A stretch of 64,000 bases of DNA from Crotalaria pallida (Eukaryota; Streptophyta; Magnoliopsida; Fabales; Fabaceae). The position numbers and the translations under genes are program-made. This document shows positions 13,293 to 24,814 of this stretch, in pieces. Positions within the stretch are counted from its first letter, which is position 1. Each line of letters opens with the position of its first letter. The stretch spans positions 95,645,639-95,709,638 of the forward strand of contig CM075653.1 in assembly GCA_037953625.1 (NCBI GenBank), written 5' to 3'. The notes under the pieces are model-generated. The model was not told the DNA's origin. It was given only the letters and a program-made list of their open reading frames with translations, and made no database searches.

Positions 13293-14602
13293 GATTTGTC
13301 TTGTGAATAGAGTTTTTGATTTTCCTCTATATACTATTCGGCCAAATCTACACACAAAGGGAAAGGAATTTTGTTCTTGATGCATGTTGGATCTTTGTGT
13401 TCTCCATTGATTTTTAAGTCTTAATGTATAAAGATTTAAGCTTTAAGAACTAAAATGGACATGCAAGAAATAATAAGAACCATACGGTTTTAATGGTTTT
13501 TGCTCAAAGTGTTTTGATTTTGTTTTGATAATTTGTTTTGTGTTAAGAATAAAGAAATATGCTTTAATCCTTATTGATTTCAAAACATGCGTTTATGTGT
13601 TGTTTTATGATGCAAAGATTTCTTATTTTCTCTCCTTGATGATTCGGCCAAGATGACAAAGAGGAAGAATAAAATTGATTTTTTGGTGCTAGATTAATTT
13701 TGAGCATTGATCCTTAATTTTTAGTTACATCCATGATAGAATCTAAGTTTAAAATAAACAAAATGGACATGCATGATGATGCTAGTTCTATACGGTTTTC
13801 TTCTTGATTTGGTCTAAATGATTTGGTTTTATTTACATGCTTTGATTTATGTTTAAATGATGGAATGAAAAATGGATTTTTAGTGTATGTTTGTGTGTTG
13901 ATTAATTTGTAAAAAAATCTCTAATTTTTACTATGTTTAATTCAGCCTAAGTATGTTAGTTAAGGAAATAGATTGATTTGATTATGGATGTTGTATTTGA
14001 GTTAAAATAAATTTTTCTCATGCCTTGTAATTCGGTTTTTGATAAAATAATGGATGAATTGATTTTGTGATTAAATATATGTATGAATGTGTTATACGGT
14101 TTTGTGAATGAAAATGCATAAGTAAAGAAATTGATTTGTGTTCTTTGATTTCTTGAATAAGTGTTTTTGGTCTAGACCTAAATGAAAATGATAAATTGAT
14201 TAGGTTTGAGTTTGTTTGTTGAAAAAGGAGTTAATTAAGACAATGCATGAGAATGAATTCAATTGATTTTGAAAAATGATTATTTATATGAGTAGTTGTG
14301 TGGATGGAAAATTGTGACTTTGTTTTTTGGTAGAAGAAAAAAATCTATTACCACAAGCAAAGAGTACATCATTAAGTTGCCACCTTCTAGGAAGGGTTCA
14401 ACATAAAGGATAATGTGAAAAAAATTTAATGATTGATAGCCACCTTCTAGGAAAGGTTCCACCAATCAAAAAATCTCATTACAAATTCTATCAACTACCA
14501 GCTTATTGGGCCAAGACTTAAAATTCTTAATACAAGAACAAACTCTAATGGCAATTTCTTTCCTAATTAAAGCAAATCTAAACATAGGAGATGAAGAGAT
14601 AT
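13293..14602. other. AT-rich flank without a recognised gene
   Basis: T-rich sequence with repeated ATTCGGCC, ATACGGTTTT and GCATGTT words, in the style of the first half of the LARD-1 LTR but not alignable by eye. It may be an older LTR of a related family interrupted by LARD-1. A 24-base near-repeat (GCCACCTTCTAGGAA core) occurs at about 14379 and 14440. No coding domain was recognised. Confidence 0.4.
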
Positions 14603-17600
14603 TGTAACACTCCTTTTATATCATCTTACTTTATAAGAAAAGTAATAAGTTTATGAATACTTGGACTTGTTATCATTGGAAAAAGATTTTAAAATAAGAA
14701 TTTTCCCTTCCCTTGAAAATTCCTTTTCACAAACACTTGATTAATAATGAGGTTGACTAACAAAATCAGAGTTTGCGGAAACATAGTAAAGTAATCATAT
14801 TATGCCCCCAAAATATATCAAGTGTAACAAGTCCATGGATACCAAATAAATATTATTATGAAACCGAATTCATCTTATGATACCTCTTTCAAAATGTGTA
14901 TCATATAAATACTATTAAAAATAGAGATGTTATAGAGCTGGTCACTGGTCCTCTGTCCAAACATTCATCTGGCCGGATCCTCGATATCTGCACAAAGGGT
15001 TCCCAACCCACACTTTCTATATTCTGCATGCGCCTAAAGGACATCTCCCTTTACTGACTTTTGTGCAAGCTAGATGCACGATCAACACCTAATAAGGGCA
15101 TGGGGGTTAGCTATACATATTCGCATAATCAAATGAGAATAACACTAACATCCACAAGTCAACATGTAGCAAATAATGATGCATATTCATATGAGCACAC
15201 CCGGTTAATCATAATAATTCTTTCAATGCAGGTGGCATGATGCATGATTTCCTTCCACAACTGAGGCCTCTAACAAAGTCCATCTTGGACGTCCATCCAA
15301 TACACCATTGTGTTCCCGGAACACTGACATTCGTTCCCAGAACGTAATGCCAAACCATACTTGGATAAATAAGCATCACTCCCAGAGTGTGCATCACGTT
15401 CCCAGAACGTGTAGCAAACCATACTTGGAATAATAAGCATCACTCCCATAGTGTGCATCACGTTCCCAGAACGCATACGTTCCCAGAACGCATAAAAACC
15501 AGGTCCCAGACACTGGCCACATTCCCAGAATGTGTCATCAAGTAGGTTGCATATCAATGTGTTCCCAGAACACTAACATACGTTCCCAGAACGTATATAA
15601 CCAGGTCCCAGACACTGGCCACATTCCCAGAATGTGTCATCAAGTAGGTTACAAATTTGGTACTCCCGGAGTACCCTCCTCATATTCCTAGGATATGATA
15701 AACGTTCCTACCAACCAAACTTCCATTCTATATGAATGCACAATCATCAAGTTTGGTTTTATCTTTAATTCTATTATTATGCCAACGTGTTCCCAGAACA
15801 CTACATACGTTCCCAGAACGTATCGCAAACCATATTTGGAATAAAATCAAGCACCACTCCCAGAGTGTGCATCACGTTCCCAGAACGTATCAAAGAAACC
15901 ATGTCCCAGACAATGGCCACATTCCCAGAATGTGTCATCAAGTAGGTTGCAAATTTGGTACTCCCAGAGTACAGGGTCATGTTCTGGGAACATGACAAAC
16001 AATCCTTGTTAACCTATTTCATTACCTTTCTCTATGCATGCATTGCATACATAATTACTAAGGTTGGTCTTTCCATTAATTCCATTATTATGACTTAGAA
16101 AAACACAACTTCTGAATGATATCTTGAGGTATTGCTTTACTCATAAAATTCACCTTTGAATTTAAATTTAACATATGCTCATAGACCTGGATTGAGAGAA
16201 TATGATAATTGGTATTAACAATCCTTACTCCAAAAACTTAACTTTTATTTTTAAGTTTCAGGTACTAACCGGTTACAGCATCACCTAACCGGTTAGAATT
16301 ACAGACCTGAATACAAAACCACTGATTTTCAAAGAATCTTTTCTTGAATCCTCTACTCAATCCAATAACAAGGTCTTAGCATAACAGAATACCTTAATTT
16401 CAATACATAATATCATTCAAAAGATCTAAGTCATATTTCAATTTCATTTATGTATAATTTCCTCTTGAAATTATCATTTGATATTAAGGTATTAACTCAT
16501 CACTTCCAATCTAAACCAAACAGTGCTCAATCACATAGTTTTAGATTGGTCTTTGTATGAAATTATAGCTTAAACTTGAGTACAAATGGTATGGAAACTT
16601 GGTCAATTTCAGAAATTCATTTTCTTTGAAAATTGACAGTATCTAATCGGTTACAAATTTCGACTAACCGGTTAGATTATGCAGTCTGTACATTGAAAAA
16701 TGAGGTTTTGCATACCATTCTTTTCAATACTCAAATCTAACCAATTTCAATAATCAAAAGAGTTCACATACCTTAATACTAGTATGTTCAGCCACAGAAA
16801 CATATCTATCTTGCATGCATTCAATTTAGATACTCAAATTGCACATAATTGCACATATTTCACAACTTAATACATCAATTCACATGATATCCAAATAAGT
16901 CATGAATCCAACATCAATATAGCTTGCATGCATCTAGATAACATTGCTCATAACAACAATTGAGCTCAGATTGGCCTCCAAGCCACTTAACCATTTTAAC
17001 TTATGCCCTTTGAGTCTCTTGTTGACTCATCCTATGTTCTACCACAATTTATTCTCATTCTAGCAAATATTAAGCTTCCCCCTTACCTCTAAATTGTGCT
17101 TGATGAATTTAATCACTGGAATTTGCAAGATCTCCCCAGAATCCACAATCTCCATTTTCAGCCAACAACAGGTTTTGACAGGGTCCAAAAACTACATGAT
17201 TTGACACATGAATTGGACAAACAAATTGGGGAAAACCATCAATACTCACTCTATGCAACATGCACTAAAGATTTGAACAGATTTGAGACTCAAAAAGTGC
17301 ATGTGCTTACCCAAATCGAAGTCCAAAGCAAGCTCCAGAAACTCAGAATCAGTGTTGACAGCTCCAACACCCTTACTTTGCAAGCTTCGTTCTCTTGATT
17401 CAGGGACTCTCAACTCACAAACTTTATATCAATACAAAGCCCTTGATGCGAGCTTTGTAACAGTGTATCACTAATGTTCTAACTCTCAGAAACGAAGGAG
17501 AATTTCAGAGACGAATTCACGAACCCTAAACAGAGCATCAGCACTTCAGATCAACAAATGAGCCACAAATCTCGATCAATTGGGCTATTTATAGAACAAT

Positions 17601-17999
17601 CAGGCTAACATTCATCAAGACACGTAGCTCCCACTACGATTAGGATGAATTCGTGGCAAATTTCTGGGTTTTGGCTTGATTACTCATCAAACGCACTATT
17701 CCCAGTTTCTGAGTTCATCGTGTGACCGGTTAAAGAGCCCTTCTAACCGGTTACATACTGATAAAATTAAAAAATTAATAATTTAATTACTCTTTCTTCA
17801 AAATCCTTTTTAATATTGCAATTAGGTCCCAATCCAAGGACTAAATTACAATATTCACATTTTTGTACAAAATAACCATATAAAAATATATCTCATATAT
17901 AAAAGTACATAATGTACAAAAACCTTATAAATCAATTATATAATAATTGTTATAATTAATTTCTTGGTTATTTGGGAGACGAAAATTAGGGGTGTTACA
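14603..17999 (-). repeat. 3' LTR of TEK-C (3397 bp, minus strand)
   Basis: On the minus strand the LTR begins TGTAACACCCCTAATTTTCG at 17999, directly after a polypurine tract, and ends GGAGTGTTACA at 14603. Size, start and polypurine tract match TEK-A, placing it in the same Tekay-type group. It holds the hairpin array at 15310-15996 and several copies of the palindrome TAACCGGTTA (about 16268-16290, 16640-16675, 17725-17755). ORFs inside (for example 17096-17398) have no recognisable domain. Confidence 0.8.
15310..15996 (-). repeat. Array of ~20 short hairpins with CCCAG core (TGG loop on element sense strand)
   Basis: The + strand shows about 20 units of the form arm-CCA-arm'. Examples are ACGTTC-CCA-GAACGT (15396-15410), GTGTTC-CCG-GAACAC (15310-15324), CACTC-CCA-GAGTG (15377-15389), ACATTC-CCA-GAATGT and GGTACTC-CCG-GAGTACC (15659-15675). 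The last unit, 15976-15996, has 9-bp perfect arms around TGG. Arms differ between units but stay complementary. Paralogous units at 15499-15516 and 15899-15916 differ by G to T and C to A at paired positions, so pairing is kept. These are not CRISPR repeats: the arms vary, spacing is irregular and the host is a plant. Confidence 0.85.
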
Positions 18000-18013
18000 C
18001 TACTCCCCCACTT
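18000..18013 (-). other. Polypurine tract of TEK-C
   Basis: Minus-strand AAGTGGGGGAGTAG directly precedes the LTR start; it is identical to the TEK-A tract at 39124-39137. Confidence 0.85.
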
Positions 18014-19427
18014 AAAAGGAATTTCATCCCCGAAATTCATCTTCTGAAATTTTCCACTTTTCCAAAGTGTTTTTATAGTAGAAAACTTCATCTTGCTCCC
18101 AAAAATTTGTTCTTTGGGGTCCTCCCCCACTTAAAAGAGTTTCGATATAGTTCTTTTATTTCGAAACATTTCTAATGAAACCTTTTACTTTAAAAAATTC
18201 TTTGCATAAAAACTCTTATGTGAAGGAATTCTTTTAAAAGGAATACTCTTTTGAGTAATACACTTCACATAAACATTCTTCAAATAAAACACTTTTCATC
18301 AAACATTTTGTAAAAACTTTTTGGGCTGCGCACTCTGATCCCTCGAGCATGATCAAAGAAACATTTGTTTGACTTTATTCATTAATAGTTTGAGACATTA
18401 GGGTGATCAGTCCCAATATTCAAACCATTAATAACAAAATCATCCCTTTCAGATATAATCTTTCACAAGAAAGACCATACGACAGGTTTTTAAGTTAGAT
18501 GAACTTAAAGATAGGGTAATTATCACTATCAGACTTAGTTAGATAGTCAAGTTCTAGAGACATTTCCGTTGGGGAGACAAAGATTTGTCCTATCCCGGTG
18601 GTTGTTAATCTCTCTAGCCATAACTGATCTTTCTATTTGTGTAGTATCCATAGTTATTTATCACATCCAACTGTGATAAAGGTTTTGATCACAGAAAGAT
18701 TGGAGTTGAACTTCCAACAGGATATTGATATTCTCAAACGATTAGATTAACGTAATCAAAAACATTTAACTACGTTAACTCAGATCAAAGGAAGAGATAG
18801 GCTTGGGTTGTCTACGTCAGGATTACACTCAACTCTCATCTCAGCCGATGAATTCTTCTCGTGCTGAATCCGTCCATTCCTTTCTCACCTTTTCCTTCAA
18901 GACATTTCGGTGAATAATACTCCAGCTTCCTACATTCGGAATTGACTATTCCCTTAGGTACATCACAATTAAACTCCAAGTGATGTGCCTCACCGTTTTC
19001 ACCTTGAGATGGACAAATGTTCCCTTCCCTATTTCCTCCTTAGTCACTTTTCTCCAATCGAGGATTCCTTAATCTTGATATTTCCGTGGTTGATATTCTC
19101 TCATTTACTTTCCCTCTTTCTCCAGTTGAGCCTTTATTTCATCAATCTTTCCCTTATTCTGAACTCAGATATTTCTCGCATGAAATTCATGTGCTTTACC
19201 ATAGTCCTCATATATGCTTACCAACATCGAGAAATTCCTTACTCCTTGATAGTTGATAGCTGACTTGGGTTCGAACATAATCTATTCTTGAAGTTCATGT
19301 CTTTGGATTTCTCATCCAGGTTGTCCTAGACAACACTTCATAAATCCCTTGCCTCCATAATATATTTTCTAATATCCATAATCTCATACTTTAATTCCAA
19401 AAATTAAATCTCGTTCGTCTCCTTCAA
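18014..19427 (-). other. Decayed or replaced 3' pol region of TEK-C
   Basis: In TEK-A the integrase occupies this position, and the distance from the MEFLKDY motif to the LTR is almost the same (~1.68 kb). I nevertheless cannot read integrase motifs here on either strand. The first ~50 bases keep the untranslated TTTCGGGGATGAAATTCC context; the rest is unrecognised. Some of it may be foreign sequence of similar length. Confidence 0.45.
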
Positions 19428-19715
19428 CTACTCATCTTCTGGTTGAAATTCACGAATCCGATTTAAGAATTCGTTGGTGATTTGCAACATTTCCAATCTA
19501 ACGCTAGATGGTTCCTCTTGCGTTACCAGACTTAGGTCTCCGAACCCCTCGATTAGAATAACCTCCTTAACCATCATTGAGCTCGCATGAATAGCCTTTC
19601 TGCTTAAATCATTTTCAACCACGTTTGCTTTGGCAGGATGATAATGGAGCTCAAAGTTATAATCTTTTAGAAACTCCATCCATCGCCTTTATCTTACATT
19701 CAACTCTTCCTCTTC
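19428..19715 (-). pseudogene. TEK-C RNase H C-terminus and linker (fragment)
   Basis: The minus-strand ORF of 83 codons starts MEFLKDYNFELHYHP, the conserved end of Ty3/gypsy RNase H plus the start of the RNase H-integrase linker. It corresponds to 37452 onward in TEK-A. The codons just upstream (19680-19715) still read as the LNMRQRRW-type sequence but contain a stop. NDLSRKA replaces the usual ADALSRK motif. The rest of RNase H and all of integrase are missing or unreadable, so it is a dead fragment. Confidence 0.75.
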
Positions 19716-19719
19716 TTAT

Positions 19720-20330
19720 TGTCATTCACATTTTCGAACTCCAAACTTGTTCATGAATCACAACCTTCTTATCTTAATGCTTATCGTCTCTTTTGCATCG
19801 TCCAGCTAAATCCTCTACCTTCTCCAATTGGAGTAGCTCCTTAATTTCAACTCTCGATTAATCCATAAGTATTATAATTCAATTCTCTTAAATCAATTTC
19901 AATGATGAATCAAGGCATTAAGTTATTTTATCACATTAAATCCTTCCCTAAATTTTACTTAGGTAATTGACATTGAGTTTGGATTGGAGGAAGATGTTTA
20001 TTGATGCCAAAAGTTACTTCACAATTGACTTATTTTTTTTTTAATTTAAACTTTCAGCTTCTAACCGGTTACAAGAAACTCTAACCGTTTATGAAGTATT
20101 GTTTTAGAAATAAAACCAAAGAACTTTCAAAAACCATTTTCTTTACATCGTCCAATCCAACTCAAAATAGGATTTAATCATACTCTAATACCTTGATTCC
20201 AACTGAATTCATCACTGAAAGGATTTAAATCATAGTCTACTCACATTTTCCATAATTCCTCTTGGACTAATCATATTATATTGGGGTATAATCCATCACT
20301 ACCCCACCATAATTAAACAACATCCTATCA
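19720..20330. repeat. Probable LTR fragment inside TEK-C pol
   Basis: This stretch separates the RNase H and RT pieces. It contains CTAACCGGTTAC and CTAACCGTTTAT (20055-20090) spaced like the paired AACCGGTT motifs of the TEK-C LTR, and similar surrounding wording. It may be a diverged copy of a related LTR inserted in pol. Boundaries are approximate. Confidence 0.4.
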
Positions 20331-20334
20331 TTCA

Positions 20335-20445
20335 ATACCATCAGTTGATCTTTCCAAGTCAACTTGGTCAAAGGCCATGCGATCTTAGAAAATCCTTCAA
20401 TAATCCGGCGGTACAATCCAGCCAGCCCTATGACACCATTTTGGG
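20335..20445 (-). pseudogene. TEK-C reverse transcriptase fragment
   Basis: Minus-strand translation reads like the RT-RNase H connection of Ty3/gypsy elements (a GLAG-YRR-IEGFSKIA-PLTKLT-type sequence), with substitutions. Only about 35 codons remain before similarity ends near 20445. Together with 19428-19715 it shows a minus-strand pol remnant in correct order. Confidence 0.6.
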
Positions 20446-20523
20446 GGTGTAACGTTGAGTTTTAGCCACGTAAGACCAATGGTTGCCACATAGGAGGCTC
20501 CTATTAACGGTGTTAAGACAAAA

Positions 20524-21888
20524 TTGGATGAAAGGATTTATTTGAAACAAGTTACAAACTTACGAATTTATTTGAAACAAAAAAAAGTGACGAAATCGCA
20601 ACCAAAAAATAACTTACAAGACCAATCTAGTAGTTTTGCCTTTTTTTTTAATTTTTTTGACGATTTATTTTCTTTTTTAGCTCAAATTGCTGACATGGGC
20701 AAGGACAGGCTGGCCATCCTCGTGCAGGCAAGGAAGAAGAGTGGTTCTACAGCTGGTGGTTCGAGTTCAGCCGCTGGTCAGGGGTCATCTCTTGCCCTCT
20801 TCAACCAGTCATCTAAAAGGACCCCAAACGTGGGGACTCAGGGAGATGTGGTGATGGCTGAGCCTCTTCTTGTTGGTGCCCCTTGTCTTGAGGAGGCGGC
20901 GACGGTCATTACTCAACCTCTGAAAAGGACGAGGGAGGAGATGGGGAAGATTGTTGTCGAGCCCCCTGTATCAACCGGTAACGAGTCCCTCACCATCCGG
21001 TCGCACCCTTTCTCAGTTTGGGAGTCAGTTCCTCTCCCAGGGGAGCTGGTACAGGAGCTATATTCAGATGCGGACGACCGCAGGTATATTTTTAGGACAT
21101 TCTTCGAAGTCTCTTTCTTTGAAGACTTTTTTCTTGGATCTAGTTATTGATCTATACTTGTTTGTGCAGGGGGTGCCGCCTTACTCCTAATGCTCGGATG
21201 AGTGAGGCTAAGTGTTGGCTAAGCACCTCCTTCGTTTGTCGATTATCATGCTCAGTCTGGCTAATCACGCCGGCGAAGTATTAGAGAGCCTAGACCCGAT
21301 CAAGCAGGAGAGGCGGCGGAGCTGGTCCACTCGGGAGCAGGAGCTACTGGCCGAGGTGGAGGTCTTGAAGAAAGAAGCCAGTGAATCCTCCCAGGAGCTC
21401 ACTGCAAAGCGATTGGAGAAGGAGGAGGCCGAGAAGAAGTTGGCCGCTGTTGAAAAGGCCAATGAGTCAACGGAGTAGAGCTCGACCAATGTAAAAGAGC
21501 CTCCGAGGAGTCAGAGAGGAAACTGGCTGAGGCCCTTCAAAGGTCGGAGGAGGCTGGAGCTCGACTGGATAGGATGAAGAAAAAAGCTCTTAAGTATAAC
21601 AGGTCTGCGGAACAGAACATCTTATTCTGGAACCAGACTCACAATGCGCAATTTTTGAATGCGCTCAGCCAGCTCTCATTGCTGAACCCTAAGCTTCAGG
21701 TCTTGGGATCTCATCCTGACTTCGAGGTGAAGGAGGGCAGGATCATAGATTAGAGCTCGGGGGATTCTTCTGAGGTGGACCTGAGTTCTCCCAACCTCCC
21801 TGACCCCCGCCAGATTCAAGTGGACAAGGCAAAGTTTGACGAGGCAACCGTTGTTCTGTCCGACTCCGAGGCCAAAGTCGAGGCGTGA
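20524..21888 (+). pseudogene. Antisense extra ORF of a Tat-lineage element (degraded, intron-containing)
   Basis: A + strand coding remnant lies just downstream of, and opposite to, the minus-strand Tat integrase. Tat elements are known to carry an extra antisense ORF (often with a gypsy-type putative transposase domain, PF04195) between pol and the 3' LTR. Signs of exons: a pyrimidine tract ending in TTTTTTAG near 20681 precedes a reading frame with a KKSG...AGGSSSAAG low-complexity stretch and a KRTREE basic stretch. A GT at about 21083 and TTTGTGCAG at about 21169 bound an ~87 bp intron. The following exon (about 21212-21475) reads MLSLANHAGEVLESLD and a Glu/Lys coiled coil. Frames do not join after splicing, there is a TAG at 21476-21478, and the N-terminal domain is absent, so it is a 5'-truncated pseudogene. 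Function of the intact family is not established. Confidence 0.6.
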
Positions 21889-21942
21889 AGCTCTTTCTCC
21901 TTTATGGGCCTCTATTGTAAGCCTATCAAGGCCTTTTTTCAT

Positions 21943-21961
21943 CATATATATATATATATAA
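21943..21961 (+). repeat. (TA)n microsatellite
   Basis: About nine TA units following the antisense ORF remnant. Confidence 0.85.
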
Positions 21962-22334
21962 GTAGAAGTTTATTCCGCTGTCTCTTTTTTTAACCTTGCA
22001 TGTTTAATTCTTGTCACGTTTAATTCTTGTCATGTTTATGAACTCGAAGCTCAGACCATTAGCCGAGGTTGGTTCCTCGGTCCGCGAGTGTCTGCTCTAA
22101 TCAATTATATTGACTAGTGTTGTATTCAGGCTTCTTAAGTGTACTTGCAATGTTATAAGCTCGCAAGCTTGGTTAGAGTCGTGTTTTAATTTTTCACGTT
22201 AGGTCAGGTGCCAAGCCGAATGTAAGGAAAACTAGTACGTAAACAACAAGGAATGTAAGCAAAGGTTTTATTAACAAATACACATGTATTGTGTAAATAA
22301 ACTGGAGTACAATTATTTCAATATTTACAAAGGA

Positions 22335-24630
22335 GAGAATTCTCAACTGTAGTAAGCCTTGAGTTTAGCCGCGTTCCAAGTGTTGTTGATTGCGGCCCCG
22401 AAAAGAGTTTCCAGTCGGTAACTTCCTAAATCGATCTTGGAGGAGACCCGGTAAGGTCCTTCCTAGTTACGGGCGAGCTTTCCATCCTTTGCATTTTTTA
22501 ATCCAATGTCGTCTCACTTGAGGACCAAGTCTCCTTCCTCGAAGGATCTCGGGTTAACTGTTCTGGTTTATTCTTTCGCTTGCTTTTGTTTTGCCCTTTT
22601 TTCTTAGGCCGCGGCGTATTCCCGGACTTCATAACTCGGGATGAGGTTTTCTTTGAGTAGCTGATTATTGGCCTCTTGGGTGTTTACCATCCTGAAGGTG
22701 GGGATTTGCCTTTCGATTGGGATGATGACATCGCATTTGTATGTCAATCGAAAGGGGGTTTCCCCTGTGGAGGTGTGTAAGGTCGTTCGGTATGACCATA
22801 GTAGCTCTGGGAAGTTTTCGATCCAGTTACCCTTTGCACCTACCAGTCTTGTTCGGATCCCTCGTATGATCGTTCTGTTAACGGCTTCTGCCTGGCCGTT
22901 GGTCTGAGTGTGTTCCACCGAGGAGAAATGGTGCTTGATTTTGTAATCCTTCATCATTTTCTTGAAAATGTTGGAGGTGAACTGAGTTCCGTTGTCGGTT
23001 ACTAACGAGTGAGGAACGCTGAACCTGGACACAATGTTCGTCTTGAAGAATTTCTGAATTATGGCCGACGAGATGGTGGTTAAGGGTTCCACCTCCACCC
23101 ACTTGGTGAAGTAATCTATAGCCACTACCACGAACTTGAGTTGTCCAGGAGTAGTGGGGAACTTGCCGATTATGTCCATGCCCCATTGGTAGAACGACCA
23201 GGGGACGGATAATGAGTGGAGTTCTTCGGGTGGTTTTTGATAGATGTCGCCGTGGAATTGGAATTGTTCACATCGCTTGACGTGGTCTATCTCATCCTAC
23301 TGCATAGTCGGCCAGTAGTATCCTACTCTGATTACTTTTCTTGCCAACGACTTTCCTCCCATGTGGTGGCTCCTCTCTCCCCCATGTACTTCACTTAGCA
23401 CCTCCTCTGCATGGATGGGGTTCAGACACTGGAGCAGTGGGATGCTAATGCCCACTTTTTTACAGTACTCCTTCAAGTATCGTATATTCAGCCGATTGTC
23501 TGATGACCTTCTTGGCCTCCGTAGGATCTTGCGGGAGGATACCTTGTTGGAGGTAAGCAGTAATCGGTGTCATCCAATCAGATGTTAAGGAAATCGCGAC
23601 AACGCTTGGTCCATGTATGGTTTCCTATATCAACGTTTTGTTATGTCCTGATCCCTTGGTGCTAGCCAATTTGGAGAATATATCCACCCGACTATTGGAT
23701 TCTCGGGCGATATGGGTGAATTCTAGCTGGTAAAACGGAATTTTACCCTGTAAAGGTATTTTTGCAGGATGAGCTCCTTGGCTTGATATTCTCCTTTAAC
23801 CTGGGAGACCACCAACTGGGAATCTGAAAAGATCCGTACTTGGCGTTAGTCTATCGAGAACTGCTTCATACTCGGAATTTGGAGAGTATTCTTCATTTCC
23901 TTGGAAAGCCTTAGTCCAACGAGAACTACTTCGTACTCGGCCAGCTTGTTGGAGGTGGGGAATTTCATTGCCCTTTTTGGGCTCGTAGGCCACATCGAAT
24001 TCCGATAGCTTGATCGACCACGAAACCATTCTTCTTGCGAGGTCAGGTTTCTGTAATACTTGCCTTATTGGCTGGTCGGTTCTTACAATTATTTTGTGGC
24101 TTTGGAAATATTGTCTCAATTTTCTTGATGTTCCCACTAGGCAAAAGGCTACCTTTTCCACCTTGGAGTACTTGGATTCAGGTCACTGAAGTGCTTTACT
24201 GACAAAGTAAATAGGCGACTCCGTTTTTCCTGAATCTCGTACCAATACTAAACTAATGGCCGAGTCGCCTACTGATAAGTATAGGTAAAGGGTTTCCCTT
24301 TCCACTGGACTAGCCAGGACATGGGTTGCCAACAAGTATTCCTTCAACTCGGTGAAGACGTCTTCACAGCGCACGTCCTACTGGAACTCCTTGTTTTTCC
24401 TAAGAAGTTGATACTAGGGGAGCACTTTCCTTGCCGATTGGGACAAGAATCTTGATAGTGCAGCCACCCTTCCGGTGAGCTGTTGCACTTGTTTTATGTC
24501 GGTTGGGCTCTTCATGCTTAGGATCGCTAGGCATTTTTCGAGATTCGCTTCAATCCCTCTTTTCGTGAGCATGAATCCGAGAAAAGAACTGTTGAATAAG
24601 CAAGGAAGGTTAAATTTTGATGAAGACAAA
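22335..24630 (-). pseudogene. Tat-lineage pol remnant (RT end, RNase H, integrase)
   Basis: Minus-strand order from 24630 down: RT C-terminal end (24629-24414, GFMLTKRGIEANLEKC), RNase H and its linker (24374-23796; TDQPIRQVLQKPDLARRMVSW is typical of Tat), the integrase zinc-binding region (about 23300-23190, with one ligand Cys apparently replaced by Phe in CEQFQFH), and the integrase core (23179-22604; DYFTKWVEVEPL, VTDNGTQF, TNGQAEAVNRTI). A C-terminal region to about 22340 keeps a GPYRV motif but has a stop at the adjacent Trp. Several frameshifts and stops, and truncation inside RT at about 24630, make it non-functional. The integrase core ORF is still open for 191 codons. TNGQAEAVNR and MDIIGKFP point to Tat rather than chromovirus. 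Confidence 0.8.
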
Positions 24631-24814
24631 TTGCTCGGACTAGACTAAGTCGAAGACCGAACTCTGATGAAGTTATCGAGCTCGGATAAAATCGACCACA
24701 AACAATAGCACATAGACTCTGATGATTAGCCAGTCGGCAAAATCTTTGCTCGGATGAAGCTCGACGATGAGAAGCTCAACACAAGCTGCTCAGAAGTTGC
24801 TAGGTCATGAGCAG
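24631..24814. other. Unassigned junction between Tat remnant and TEK-B
   Basis: Short sequence with repeated GCTCGGA and CTCGA words and no recognised domain. Its last five bases, AGCAG (24810-24814), would be the TEK-B target duplication; the partner lies beyond the window or is lost. Confidence 0.4.

Noticed and set aside
15310..15996. Repeat-spacer pattern like a CRISPR array
   Set aside because: Units are variable-armed hairpins with irregular spacing, in a plant LTR, with no cas genes.
15310..15996. TTCCCAGAA units as heat-shock elements
   Set aside because: Heat-shock elements space TTC and GAA by two bases; here the spacing is three, and many units have CTC/GAG or GTC/GAC instead.
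18985..19263. 92-codon + strand ORF with hydrophobic segments as a small membrane protein gene
   Set aside because: Chance ORF on the antisense of a decayed element; no conserved motif or regulatory context.
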